From Sanguibacter keddieii DSM 10542 (GTDB lineage Bacteria > Actinomycetota > Actinomycetes > Actinomycetales > Cellulomonadaceae), in the NCBI RefSeq assembly GCF_000024925.1, contig NC_013521.1, positions 620,001 through 684,000 on the forward strand: a DNA stretch of 64,000 nt, given 5' to 3'. A model generated the notes under the pieces. That model did no database searches. It was given only the letters and a program-made list of their open reading frames with translations, and had not been told where the DNA came from. Position 1 is the first letter of the stretch; every line of letters starts with the position of its first letter. Positions 45,585 to 54,560 of the stretch are shown one piece after another. Made by a program: the position numbers and the translations under genes.

Positions 45585-47032
45585 CGGGCGTCCTCTCCGT
45601 CGGTGCTGGGTTCGGCGCGGTCGGCGACCGGCTGCCGGTGCGCGGCGCCCTCGAGCTCAGGCTCCGGGGCGGGCTCGGGTGGCTCGGCAGGGACGAGGAC
45701 CCGGACGAGGGACGGCACGTGCCGGTCCACGTCGAGCACCTCGGCCGACAGCCAGACGGGCTCCGGCTCGCCGGCGTCGGCGAGGTCGGAGCGGTCCAGC
45801 GGCAGCTGGACCAGCACCGTCGTGCCGACGTCCGGCAGCGACCCGTGCTCGGCGATGACGAGCCCGGCGATCGTCTCGTAGTCACCGCGCGGGAGGTCGT
45901 GGTCGACGGCGCGCTCGACCTCGTCGATGTGCACGTCACCGGCCATGACCCACCGGCCGTCGTCGTCGCGCGGGGCGATCGTCGGGGTGGCGGGGTCGTG
46001 CTCGTCGGTGATCTCGCCGACCAGCTCCTCCGCGAGGTCCTCGGCGGTGAGCACGCCGGCGAAGCCGCCGTACTCGTCGATGACGCAGGCCAGCTGGTTG
46101 TGCGTCGACGTGAGGTGGTTGAGGGCGTCGGGGAGCGCCATGGTCGTGGGGACCATGACGGCAGGGCGCATGAGCTCCGTGACCGGGGTCTCGCCGCCCC
46201 TCGTCGTCCGGAGCACGTCGTCGAGGTGCACGACCCCGAGGACCTGCTCGTCGAGCGCCAGCACGGGGTAGCGGGAGTGGCCGCTGGCCATGGTCTCGCG
46301 GACGTGCGTGAGGGTGTCGTCCTCGTGGAGGACGTCGACGCGGGCGCGCGGGATCATCGCGTGCTCGGCGTCCTGCTCGGGGAAGTCGAGGATGCGGTCG
46401 AGCAGCACGGAGAGCTCCGCGGGCAGGTCTCCGCTGACGCGGGAGTCGGCCACGATGTGCTCGAGGTCTCGAGCGGTCGCGGAGTGCTCGACGTCGTGCA
46501 CCGGCTCGATCTTCAGGGCGCGCAGCAGCAGGTTCGACGCCTGGTCGAACACCCGGATGAGCCAGCCGAAGGCCTTGAGGTAGACGGTCGTGGACGTCGC
46601 GAGCCACAGTGCGACCGGTTCGGGCCGGGCGATGGCGAGGTTCTTGGGGAACAGCTCGCCGAAGAGCATCTGCACGAAGGTCGAGAAGACCAGCGCGATG
46701 ACGGTGCCGACCGCGATGCCGACGCCGGTGGGCACACCGACGCCACCGAGGGCGTCGCCGAGCGCCTGGCCGACGAGCGGCTCGGCCACGTAGCCGACGA
46801 GCAGGGTGGTCACGGTGATGCCCAGCTGGGCACCGGACAGCATGAAGGAGGTCCGCCGGGTGACGGCGAGGGCGCGCTTGGCGCCGGCGTCACCTGCTGC
46901 GGCGCGGGCGTTCAACCGGGAGCGGTCGACGGCCATGTAGGCGAACTCTTGGGCGACGAAGTATCCGGTCGCCGCGGTGATCACGACGATCACCACGAGT
47001 CCGATCAGGAGGGTCACAATCCACACGGGCAC
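45581..47032 (-). CDS. CNNM/CorC-family protein (DUF21 + CBS + CorC_HlyC)
   Basis: A 483-residue membrane protein. DUF21 (about 1-195) has GYFVAQEFAYMAVDRSRL and GELFPKNLAIARPEP. A CBS pair (about 215-340) is followed by a CorC_HlyC domain (about 360-450) and an acidic/Pro-rich tail. Related bacterial proteins move magnesium. GTG 47032 is preceded by AGGGG, which is the arm of a stable hairpin (47035-47071), so translation is probably regulated. The second CNNM gene is cotranslated downstream. Confidence 0.9.
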   Translation of the reverse strand: MPVWIVTLLIGLVVIVVITAATGYFVAQEFAYMAVDRSRLNARAAAGDAGAKRALAVTRRTSFMLSGAQLGITVTTLLVGYVAEPLVGQALGDALGGVGVPTGVGIAVGTVIALVFSTFVQMLFGELFPKNLAIARPEPVALWLATSTTVYLKAFGWLIRVFDQASNLLLRALKIEPVHDVEHSATARDLEHIVADSRVSGDLPAELSVLLDRILDFPEQDAEHAMIPRARVDVLHEDDTLTHVRETMASGHSRYPVLALDEQVLGVVHLDDVLRTTRGGETPVTELMRPAVMVPTTMALPDALNHLTSTHNQLACVIDEYGGFAGVLTAEDLAEELVGEITDEHDPATPTIAPRDDDGRWVMAGDVHIDEVERAVDHDLPRGDYETIAGLVIAEHGSLPDVGTTVLVQLPLDRSDLADAGEPEPVWLSAEVLDVDRHVPSLVRVLVPAEPPEPAPEPELEGAAHRQPVADRAEPSTDGEDAR

Positions 47033-47034
47033 TC

Positions 47035-47071
47035 ACATCCCCTCGTGTCAACGTTCGGCACAAGGGGATGT
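47035..47071 (-). promoter_or_regulatory. Hairpin masking the ribosome site of the CNNM operon
   Basis: In the minus-strand RNA the arm ACATCCCCT-t-GTG pairs with CAC-g-AGGGGATGT (12 of 13 pairs) around an 11-nt loop. The 3' arm contains the AGGGG ribosome site, 7 nt before the GTG start. It looks like a translational switch; the signal (ion, temperature or protein) is unknown. Confidence 0.65.
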
Positions 47072-47208
47072 CTACTGTCTGCGTCCATCATCACTCTCAG
47101 TCGGGGGTATGAAGATCGGAGGTAGCAAGATAACGGGCGGCTGTGCAGGAAGGTTCCCGGTCGTGGCCCGGGTGTGGGCCGACGGCTGAGACTCACACCG
47201 TCCAACGC

Positions 47209-47235
47209 TCAACTACCTCCTGGCGGTGTCGATGA
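47209..47235 (+). promoter_or_regulatory. Sigma-28-like promoter of the membrane chemoreceptor
   Basis: TCAAC (47209-47213), 14 nt and GTCGATGA (47228-47235). It has the same spacing as the promoter at 42819-42845, and CAACGCT(T) also precedes both. Confidence 0.6.
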
Positions 47236-47272
47236 GCCCCGGTTCCTCCCCCTGAAGATATCGGAGCACACC

Positions 47273-48889
47273 ATGAGCGACACCCACCGCAGACCACCCA
47301 CCCGCAGGATCCACGACCTCAGCGTCCGCACCAAGGTCCTCGGCGCCGTGACCACCGCGACCACCGTCGCCCTCGCCGTCGGGATCCTCGGCCTCCAGGC
47401 CCTCGCGTCGTCGGCCGCCACGACCGAGAACCTCTACGAGGAGAACGTCCTCGGCGTCGTCTACGCCGGCGACATGGACCTCGCCATGAACGACATGCGC
47501 CTGCGGTCGCGCGACGCCATCCTCGCCCTCGACGAGGCGGGCGTCCGCGACAGGCTCGCCGAGCTCGACGACGCCCAGGCCACGTTCGACGCCGCCGAGC
47601 ACCTCTACGCCAACACCCCGCTCGACGCGGCACGCGAGCAGACCCTCGCGGACCTCAACGACACCGTCGACCAGTACCTGCAGGTGCAGCGCGAGGTCAT
47701 GGCACCGCTCGCGCTCGCGGACGACGTCCGTGGGTGGATGGAGGCCAACGACGAGCAGTCGCGACCGCTCACCACCGCCATGAACGAGCAGATCTCGTCC
47801 CTCGTCGAGACGGAGCGCGCCCTCGCCGCCACGGCGGTCGAGGACTCCGAGACCCACTACGCCCAGCAGCGGACGGTGTCGGTCGTCGTGCTGGTGCTCG
47901 GCGCGGTCCTCGCGCTCGCCCTCGGGTGGTTCGTCGCACGCCGCATCTCCCGCGACGCGGCGGCCGTGCAGGAGGTCGCCGAGCACCTCGCCGACGGTGA
48001 CCTCACCAGGTCGTCGGGGCTGACGTCGCGGGACGAGATGGGGCGCATGGGCGCTGCGCTCGACGTCGCGACCGGACGGCTCGCCGAGGTGATGGGCACC
48101 GTCGTGCGGTCGGCGGACGCGGTCGCGGCGGCGTCGGAAGAGCTGTCCGCCAGCTCGCAGCAGATGGCGGCCGGGGCCGAGGAGACCTCGGTGCAGGCGG
48201 GTGTCGTGTCCGCAGCGGCGGTCCAGGTGTCCGGGAACATCCAGACGGTGGCGGCGGGTGCCGAGGAGATGGGCGCCTCGATCCGGGAGATCTCGCAGTC
48301 GGCCGGAGACGCGGCGCGCGTGGCCGGCGAGGCCGTGACCGCGGCCGGGTCGGCGACCGGGTCCGTCGCGGCGCTGGGGACGTCGTCGCAGCAGATCGGC
48401 GAGGTGGTGCGGGTGATCACGACGATCGCCGAGCAGACGAACCTGCTGGCGCTCAACGCGACCATCGAGGCCGCTCGCGCCGGCGAGGCGGGCAAGGGCT
48501 TCGCGGTGGTCGCCTCCGAGGTGAAGGAGCTGGCGCAGGAGACGGCGCGGGCCACGGAGTCGATCGGCCGGCTGGTGGAGACCATCCAGTCGGACACCGC
48601 AGGCGCGGTGGGTGCGATCGAGCACATCTCCGGCGTGATCGCCTCGATCAACGACTACCAGCTGACGATCGCCTCGGCGGTCGAGGAGCAGACGGCCACG
48701 ACCACGGAGATGAGCCGGAACGTGGGCGACGCGGCCACCGGGGCGGGGGAGATCGCCGCGAACATCACGGGTGTCTCGGACGCGGCGGTGTCCACGACTC
48801 AGGCGCTGTCGCAGACGACGGCGGCGGTCGCGGAGCTGGCGCACATGGCCGCAGACCTCCGCCGGTCGGTGGCTGCCTTCACGTACTGA
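47273..48889 (+). CDS. Membrane methyl-accepting chemotaxis protein
   Basis: A 538-residue chemoreceptor. It has an N-terminal membrane helix (about 22-45), an extracellular four-helix-bundle sensor (about 46-195), a second helix (about 200-220) and a HAMP domain (about 222-275). The signalling domain carries the tip [20 protein letters not shown] and the sequence [15 protein letters not shown]. The ATG at 47273 is the start giving a short basic N-terminus; TCGGAG precedes it. The ligand is not predictable. No cheR, cheB or cheA gene is in the window. Confidence 0.93.
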   Translation: MSDTHRRPPTRRIHDLSVRTKVLGAVTTATTVALAVGILGLQALASSAATTENLYEENVLGVVYAGDMDLAMNDMRLRSRDAILALDEAGVRDRLAELDDAQATFDAAEHLYANTPLDAAREQTLADLNDTVDQYLQVQREVMAPLALADDVRGWMEANDEQSRPLTTAMNEQISSLVETERALAATAVEDSETHYAQQRTVSVVVLVLGAVLALALGWFVARRISRDAAAVQEVAEHLADGDLTRSSGLTSRDEMGRMGAALDVATGRLAEVMGTVVRSADAVAAASEELSASSQQMAAGAEETSVQAGVVSAAAVQVSGNIQTVAAGAEEMGASIREISQSAGDAARVAGEAVTAAGSATGSVAALGTSSQQIGEVVRVITTIAEQTNLLALNATIEAARAGEAGKGFAVVASEVKELAQETARATESIGRLVETIQSDTAGAVGAIEHISGVIASINDYQLTIASAVEEQTATTTEMSRNVGDAATGAGEIAANITGVSDAAVSTTQALSQTTAAVAELAHMAADLRRSVAAFTY

Positions 48890-48910
48890 CGACGGCCGCG
48901 CACCGACGAC

Positions 48911-48948
48911 GACGGGGCGCGGGACCGGCCCGGGGACCGCGCCCCGTC
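48911..48948. terminator. Bidirectional terminator between chemoreceptor and mtr
   Basis: Perfect 12-bp inverted repeat (GACGGGGCGCGG / CCGCGCCCCGTC) with a 14-nt loop between convergent genes. Confidence 0.8.
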
Positions 48949-48991
48949 GAGCCGGATGCGGCAGGATCGGCGGCGCCCGGTGCCGAGGCGG

Positions 48992-50425
48992 TCAGGTGAG
49001 GTCGAGGCCGAGCAGCGCGTTCTCGGTGACCTCGGGCAGCGCGGGGTGGATCCAGTACTGCCGGTCGGCGACCTCGCGCACGTCGAGGTCGAAGGCCATC
49101 ACGGTGATCATCTGCTGGATGAGGGTGGAGGCCTGCGGACCCATGTAGTGGGCTCCCAGCAGCCGCCCGGTGGTGCGGTCTGCGACGAGCTTCACCAACC
49201 CGGTCGTGTCCTCCATGGCCCAGCCGTAGGCGACGTCCCCGTACCGCTGCAGCGACGTGGCGACGTCGTGCCCGGCGTCCCGGGCCTGCTGCTCGGTCAT
49301 GCCGACGGTGGCGACCTGCGGGTCGGTGAACACCGCCGAGGGGACGTTCTCGTGGGGCATGCGGCGCAGGTCCTCGGGGTGGAGCAGGTTGTGGCGCACC
49401 GCGCGCATCTCGGCGTTGGCGACGTGCTTGAGCATGAACGGCGACGAGACGTCGCCCAGGGCCCACACCCCCGGCGCGGAGGTCGAGCGGCCGTTCGGGT
49501 CGACGTCGACGCGCCCGTCGTCGGTCGTCGCGATGCCGGCGGCGGCGAGGTCCAGGAGGTCGGCGTTGGGCGTGCGGCCGGTGGCGACCAGCAGCGCCTC
49601 GGCGGTCACGGCTGAGCCGTCGTCGAGCCGCAGCGTGACCCCGTCGGCGTCCTGGTCGGCGCCGACGACGCCGCGCCCGGCGAGGACGGTGAACCGTTCG
49701 GCGGCCATCCGGTTGAAGGGTTCGTGCAGGTCCGCGTCGAGCGTGCGCAGCAGGGACGAGCGGGCGACGATCGTCACCGCGGTGCCGAGGGCCTCGAAGA
49801 CGTGCCCGAGCTCCATCGCGATGTAGCCGCCCCCGAGGATCACGAGGGACCTCGGCAGCGTGGGCAGCCGCATGATGTCCTCGTTCGTGTGGAAGTGCAC
49901 CCCGGAGTCGGCGATCACCTGGGGGACCACCGGGCGCGAGCCCGCCGCGACGACCACCTGGTCTGCGGAGATGATCTTCTGGTGGGTGCCCTGGCCGGTG
50001 CGCAGGGTGCGTTCACCGACGAACACGGCGTGCTGGTCGTAGACGTCGATGTTCGGGGTCTGCGGACCGCGCCGGTAGGCCTCGCCGCCGGCTGCGAACG
50101 GGTCGATGCGCTGGTCGAACACCCGCGAGACGATCCCGGGCCAGTCCACACCGTGCACCGCGGCGTCCAGGCCCAGCCGTCCCGCGTGCTCGGTGGCCCG
50201 GGCCACGTCGGCCGTGTAGACGAACATCTTGGAGGGGATGCAGCCGACGTTGAGGCAGGTCCCGCCGAAGCGGCCCTCCTCGACGATCGCGACGGACCAG
50301 CCGTCGAGCTCCGGGCCCGGCAGCGAGTTGCCGGAGCCCGCGCCCAGGACGATGAGGTCGTAGTGGGCGTCGGCGTCGAGGTCGGCGTCGAGGTCGCGGT
50401 CGGTGCCGGGCTCGGTGGCGGTCAC
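48992..50425 (-). CDS. mtr: Mycothione reductase
   Basis: A 477-residue FAD/NAD(P)H disulfide reductase that recycles mycothiol disulfide. The FAD loop reads IVLGAGSGNSLPG, the redox pair is in GGTCLNVGCIPSK, the NAD(P)H loop is ILGGGYIAMELGHVF, and the interface histidine-glutamate is in YWIHPALPEVTENALL. The GSGNS variant is typical of mycothione reductases rather than lipoamide dehydrogenases. GTG 50425 is chosen because AGGAG lies 5 nt upstream; an earlier GTG at 50473 lacks this. Confidence 0.9.
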   Translation of the reverse strand: MTATEPGTDRDLDADLDADAHYDLIVLGAGSGNSLPGPELDGWSVAIVEEGRFGGTCLNVGCIPSKMFVYTADVARATEHAGRLGLDAAVHGVDWPGIVSRVFDQRIDPFAAGGEAYRRGPQTPNIDVYDQHAVFVGERTLRTGQGTHQKIISADQVVVAAGSRPVVPQVIADSGVHFHTNEDIMRLPTLPRSLVILGGGYIAMELGHVFEALGTAVTIVARSSLLRTLDADLHEPFNRMAAERFTVLAGRGVVGADQDADGVTLRLDDGSAVTAEALLVATGRTPNADLLDLAAAGIATTDDGRVDVDPNGRSTSAPGVWALGDVSSPFMLKHVANAEMRAVRHNLLHPEDLRRMPHENVPSAVFTDPQVATVGMTEQQARDAGHDVATSLQRYGDVAYGWAMEDTTGLVKLVADRTTGRLLGAHYMGPQASTLIQQMITVMAFDLDVREVADRQYWIHPALPEVTENALLGLDLT

Positions 50426-50606
50426 GGTGGCTCCTGGTGCGCGAGGGCGGGTGGGCGAGCTCGGGGTCTTCACGCGCTCACGCTAGACCCGCCCCTCCGT
50501 CGGCGCTCACCGCCTCGAGCGAGCCACGGGGGCCGCGAGACGCCCGCGTCCGCATCGCAAGACGCCTGCTCACATCGCGGCACGCCAGTGCGACAGTCAT
50601 CCCATC

Positions 50607-50699
50607 ATGCGCCGCGACACGACCGTGCTCCAGCACGTCAGCCCCCTTGCACAGCCCCGCCTCTCCGGCGCCGGCTGCTGTTGTCGCTGTAGCCGCTGA
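50607..50699 (+). CDS. Polycysteine leader peptide ORF (putative attenuator)
   Basis: A 30-codon ORF starting MRRDTTVLQHV and ending CCCRCSR just before its stop: four cysteine codons within five. Short actinobacterial upstream ORFs ending in cysteine runs are known in mycobacteria to act as cysteine-responsive attenuators. It lies 329 bp before the ABC importer operon on the same strand, in a long region without another gene. No ribosome site precedes the ATG. A GACAGT (50592-50597) could be a -10 element giving a nearly leaderless message. Confidence 0.6.
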   Translation: MRRDTTVLQHVSPLAQPRLSGAGCCCRCSR

Positions 50700-50787
50700 G
50701 CGGTTCGCCACCAGACTCGCAGCACGGCCCAGGGCAGGGGCCAGACACGTGAGACGGTCCCCGACCGCTCCCTGATCGCCGTCACCA

Positions 50788-50804
50788 CCCGCGCACCGCG
50801 CGGG
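50788..50804 (+). terminator. GC hairpin in the importer leader
   Basis: CCCGCGC-ACC-GCGCGGG, a perfect 7-bp stem with a 3-nt loop, lies between the polycysteine ORF and the importer. It could serve as the conditional terminator of an attenuator. A weaker fold (50691-50705) overlaps the leader ORF stop. The remainder of 50700-51028 shows no gene. Confidence 0.45.
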
Positions 50805-51028
50805 ACTCGCTGACCTCGACCAGGCCGCTCGACCCCTCGAGCCCCTCCGCACCCCGGCCCGTCGACCCGACGGACCCGGTCGTCGCACCTCCGCTCCCGC
50901 ACCCCGGACGCCCGGGGCTGCCGAGGAGCACCCGCGCACCCCCTCACCCCTCACGTCCCGGTCGACGCCGGGAGCGTGCCATCCTCGCCCGAGCGGTCCA
51001 CCGACCGTCCGGGCAGAACGGACCACCT

Positions 51029-52552
51029 GTGCGAATCCCCACCGCGGCCAAGGCCGCAGCGGCCCTGATCACCGCCTCCCTCGTCCTCACCGCGTGCTCC
51101 GCAGACGCCTCGGACACCGAGGCGGGCTCCGGCAGCACCTCGGCGACCGGGTTCTCCGACGAGATCGTCATCGGCTCGACCAACGAGCCCACCGGCCTGG
51201 TCCGCAACGTCGGCGGCAGCTCCGGCATCTCGCAGACCATGACGCGCAACGTCTACGAGGGCCTCACCTCGGTCGACGTGGACGGCACCGTGGTCCCCAC
51301 GCTCGCCGAGTCCTGGGACGTGTCCGAGGACGGCCTCACCTACACCTTCCACCTGCAGCAGGGCGTCACCTTCCACGACGGCACGCCGTTCACCGCGGCC
51401 GACGTCGCGTGGAGCATCTCGGAGGCCATCGGCCCCGACTCCAAGAGCGCTCGCAAGAACGACCTCCTCGTCATCACCGACATCGCCCAGCCCGACGAGG
51501 AGACCGTGGAGCTCACGCTCTCGCGCCGCAGCCAGTCGCTGCTGTTCAACCTCGCGTCGGTCACCGTCGTCAAGGACGGCGACACGGAGCTCACCAGCGA
51601 CAACGGCACGGGGCCGTACCGGTTCGTCGAGTGGACGCAGGGCGACCACCTCACCATCGAGCGCAACGCCGACTACTGGGGCGAGCAGCCCAAGAACGAG
51701 GGCGTGACCTTCCGGTTCTTCAAGGACACCACCGCGCTCAACAACGCGCTGCTCACCGGTGACCTCGACCTCGTCATCGCCGAGGACTCCCCGGACCAGC
51801 TCCTCCAGTTCGAGGGCAACGACGACTTCACCATCACCGAGGGCACCTCGACCACCAAGCAGCTGTGGGCCTTCAACGACCGCGAGGCTCCCTTCGACGA
51901 CGTCCGCGTCCGCCAGGCGCTCTACAAGGCTCTCGACCGCGAGCGCATCCTCGACACCGTGTGGGATGGCTACGGCCAGGTCATCGGCTCGATGGTCCCC
52001 CCGACGGACCCGTGGTTCATCGAGAACCTGGCCGACGAGCACGCCTACGACCCCGCAGCCGCCGAGGCGCTCCTCGACGAGGCCGGCGTGTCCGACCTCG
52101 AGATCACGGTCGACTACGTGGCGGGCGAGCCGTCCGACACGATCGCGCAGCTCATCCAGACGGACCTCGCGGACGTGGGTGTCACGCTGACGCTCAACCC
52201 GATCGACGACGCGACCTGGTACCAGAAGATCTACACGGACCACGACTTCGAGACGACGATCATGGGTCACGTGAACCCGCGCGACGTCGTCTGGTACGCG
52301 AACCCGGACTTCTACTGGGGCTACGACAACGCGGACGTCCAGCAGTGGGTGGCTGACGCCGACGCGGCGACGTCCGAGGAGGAGCAGGTCGAGCTGCTCA
52401 CGCAGGTCAACCAGACCATCGGCGAGGAGGCGGCCACGGCGTGGCTGTACCTCGACCCGCAGATCCGCGTGGCCCGCTCGGAGATCAGCGGCTTCCCGGT
52501 CGACCAGGTGACGGAGAGCTTCTACGTCGCCGACATCGTCCGCGCTGACTGA
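51029..52552 (+). CDS. Peptide/nickel-type ABC transporter substrate-binding lipoprotein
   Basis: A 507-residue family-5 solute-binding protein. The signal peptide ends in the lipobox LTAC (Cys about 23). The mature protein has NVYEGLTSVDVDGTVVPTLA, YTFHLQQGVTFHDGTPFTAADV (diagnostic part VTFHDGTPF) and PFDDVRVRQALYKALDRERI. It binds a peptide or other small ligand outside the membrane for the following permeases and ATPases. The polycysteine leader suggests a sulfur-containing ligand such as a thiol peptide; this is inference. Confidence 0.92.
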   Translation: MRIPTAAKAAAALITASLVLTACSADASDTEAGSGSTSATGFSDEIVIGSTNEPTGLVRNVGGSSGISQTMTRNVYEGLTSVDVDGTVVPTLAESWDVSEDGLTYTFHLQQGVTFHDGTPFTAADVAWSISEAIGPDSKSARKNDLLVITDIAQPDEETVELTLSRRSQSLLFNLASVTVVKDGDTELTSDNGTGPYRFVEWTQGDHLTIERNADYWGEQPKNEGVTFRFFKDTTALNNALLTGDLDLVIAEDSPDQLLQFEGNDDFTITEGTSTTKQLWAFNDREAPFDDVRVRQALYKALDRERILDTVWDGYGQVIGSMVPPTDPWFIENLADEHAYDPAAAEALLDEAGVSDLEITVDYVAGEPSDTIAQLIQTDLADVGVTLTLNPIDDATWYQKIYTDHDFETTIMGHVNPRDVVWYANPDFYWGYDNADVQQWVADADAATSEEEQVELLTQVNQTIGEEAATAWLYLDPQIRVARSEISGFPVDQVTESFYVADIVRAD

Positions 52553-52572
52553 CACGGACTGACCAGATCACC

Positions 52573-53643
52573 ATGACGTCGTCCCTGCACCCTCCCGCGG
52601 TCGAGCAGCAGCCTGCCGCGCCACCGGCACGTGCACCCAGGCGCGCCCTCAGGGCGAGCGGACCGATGCTCCGGTACGTGGCGGTCCGCCTCGTGACCCT
52701 CGTCGTGTCGCTCGTGCTCGCGGCCGTCGTGGTGTTCGTCGTGCTGCGCCTCCTCCCGGGGGACAGCGCGGGCACGACGCTGGGTGTGGGGACGACGACG
52801 GACCAGCTGGACCAGCTGCGCAGCGAGCTGGGCACCGACCGGTCGGCGCTGACGCAGCTGGGCCAGTGGGCCGGGGCTCTCCTGTCGGGCGACCTCGGCA
52901 CGTCCTTCGTGTCGAGGCTGCCGGTCGGCGAGCTCATCAGCAGCAAGCTCCCCATCACGGTGCCGCTGAGCCTGGCGGCCTTCGTGCTGTCGGTGCTCGT
53001 GTCGGTGCCGCTCGGCGTGATCGCCGCGGTCAGGCGCCGCGGCGTGATCGGCGTCGCGGTGTCGGCGGTCTCCCAGCTGGGGGTCGCGGTCCCGGTGTTC
53101 TGGGTGGGCGTGCTGCTCGTGTGGGTCTTCGCGCTGCGCCTCGGGGTGCTGCCGCCGGGCGGGTTCCCACGGCAGGGCTGGGACGACCCGGCCGCCGCGG
53201 TCCGGTCGCTCGTGCTGCCCGTGGTCACGGTGTCGATCGCGATGTCGTCGGTGATGGTCCGGTACGTGCGGTCGGCGACGCTCGACGTCCTCGACCAGGA
53301 CTACATCAGGACGGCACGGTCGCTCGGCTATGGCCGGTGGCAGGCGCTCGCGCGGCACGGTCTGCGCAACGGCGCGGTTCCGGTGGTCGCGATCCTCGGC
53401 ATCGAGCTCGCGACGTCGCTGCTCGGCGCGGTGGTCATCGAGAACGTGTTCGCCCTGCCGGGCCTGGGCACGCTGCTGCTCGACTCGGTCAACGGCCGGG
53501 ACCTCCCCGTGGTCCAGGCGCTCGTCCTGGCGATCACGGCGGTGGTGCTCGTCGTCAACTTCTTCGTCGACCTGCTGCAGCGGGCCATCGACCCGCGCCT
53601 GCGGCACGGGTCGACGCTCGGCACGTCAGGAGGCTCGCGATGA
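52573..53643 (+). CDS. ABC transporter permease (DppB/OppB type)
   Basis: A 356-residue membrane protein with six helices. RYVAVRLVTLVVSLVLAAVV at the start, the EAA-like loop DYIRTARSLGYGRWQALARHGLRN (diagnostic part IRTARSLGYG) and VVIENVFALPGLGTLLLD are classic for the OppB/DppB class. It begins 20 bp after the binding-protein gene. Its stop overlaps the next start. Confidence 0.93.
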   Translation: MTSSLHPPAVEQQPAAPPARAPRRALRASGPMLRYVAVRLVTLVVSLVLAAVVVFVVLRLLPGDSAGTTLGVGTTTDQLDQLRSELGTDRSALTQLGQWAGALLSGDLGTSFVSRLPVGELISSKLPITVPLSLAAFVLSVLVSVPLGVIAAVRRRGVIGVAVSAVSQLGVAVPVFWVGVLLVWVFALRLGVLPPGGFPRQGWDDPAAAVRSLVLPVVTVSIAMSSVMVRYVRSATLDVLDQDYIRTARSLGYGRWQALARHGLRNGAVPVVAILGIELATSLLGAVVIENVFALPGLGTLLLDSVNGRDLPVVQALVLAITAVVLVVNFFVDLLQRAIDPRLRHGSTLGTSGGSR

Positions 53644-54560
53644 CCGACCAGCTGGACGCGCCCCGCGTCCCCGCAGGTGCTGACGCGGAGAAGAGCGAGA
53701 CTGAGAAGGTCGAGGTCACCGCGCCGCGCCGCGCGTCGGCCCGCCGCCTGCGCAGCCCGTCCTTCGTCGCCGGTGCCTCGATGGTCTCCGTCGTGGTGCT
53801 CGTCGGCCTCGTGGCGTTCTTCTGGACCCCGTACACGATCGGCAGCCGGGGGACGGGCGAGCGTCTGGGCGGACCGAGCGCCGAGTTCTGGCTGGGCACG
53901 GACAAGCTCGGCCGGGACGTGCTGAGCCAGCTCATGGCGGGCGCCACCAACGCGGTGGTGGTCGCGGTGTGCTCCGTGGCGATCGCGGCCGCGATCGGGA
54001 TCACGCTCGGCATCCTCGCGGCCTCGACCACCCGGTGGGTCGACGTCGCGGTCCTCAACGTCGTCGACCTCATGATCGCCTTCCCGACGCTGCTGCTCGC
54101 GATGCTCATCGTCACGGTGCGCGGTGCGTCGTTGTCGTCCGTCATCGCGGCGATCGGCATCTCGGGTGCGGCGGTGATCGCGCGGATCACGCGGGTCAAC
54201 GCCTCGCGGGTGCTCCGCGAGGACTACGTGGTCGCCGCCGCCGCGTCGGGCACGGGGTGGTGGGGGACGGTCCGGCGGCACGTGCTGCCCAACGTCGCCC
54301 CGACGCTGCTCGTCCAGCTCATGCTGCTGGCCGGGGCCGCGATCCTCGCCGAGGCGTCGTTGTCCTACCTCGGGCTCGGCCCCCGACCGCCCTACGCGTC
54401 GTGGGGCCGGATGCTCAACGAGGCGCAGTCGACCATCACGGCGGCGCCGCTCGCCGCGATCCTGCCCGGCCTGCTCATCGCCTGGACGGTGCTGGGCCTC
54501 AACCTGCTCGGGGACGGCATCCGCGAGCGCAGCGACCCGAGCCTGCGAGGAGACCGATGA
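53640..54560 (+). CDS. ABC transporter permease (DppC/OppC type)
   Basis: A 306-residue permease with a charged N-terminal tail. GTDKLGRDVLSQLMAGATN and the loop REDYVVAAAASGTGWWGTVRRH are OppC/DppC features, as is EASLSYLGLGPRPPYASWG. AGGAGG precedes the ATG, which overlaps the previous stop. Six helices are predicted. Its stop overlaps the first ATPase start. Confidence 0.93.
   Translation: MTDQLDAPRVPAGADAEKSETEKVEVTAPRRASARRLRSPSFVAGASMVSVVVLVGLVAFFWTPYTIGSRGTGERLGGPSAEFWLGTDKLGRDVLSQLMAGATNAVVVAVCSVAIAAAIGITLGILAASTTRWVDVAVLNVVDLMIAFPTLLLAMLIVTVRGASLSSVIAAIGISGAAVIARITRVNASRVLREDYVVAAAASGTGWWGTVRRHVLPNVAPTLLVQLMLLAGAAILAEASLSYLGLGPRPPYASWGRMLNEAQSTITAAPLAAILPGLLIAWTVLGLNLLGDGIRERSDPSLRGDR

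Noticed and set aside
44556-47032. CNNM genes as hemolysins
   Set aside because: The domain content (DUF21, CBS, CorC_HlyC) fits cation-transport proteins. The hemolysin label is historical and no toxin feature is present.
50426-51028. Larger minus-strand ORFs in the importer leader (for example 50478-51026)
   Set aside because: Arg/Gly/Ala-rich translations without domains or ribosome sites. The polycysteine ORF on the plus strand is the only meaningful reading.
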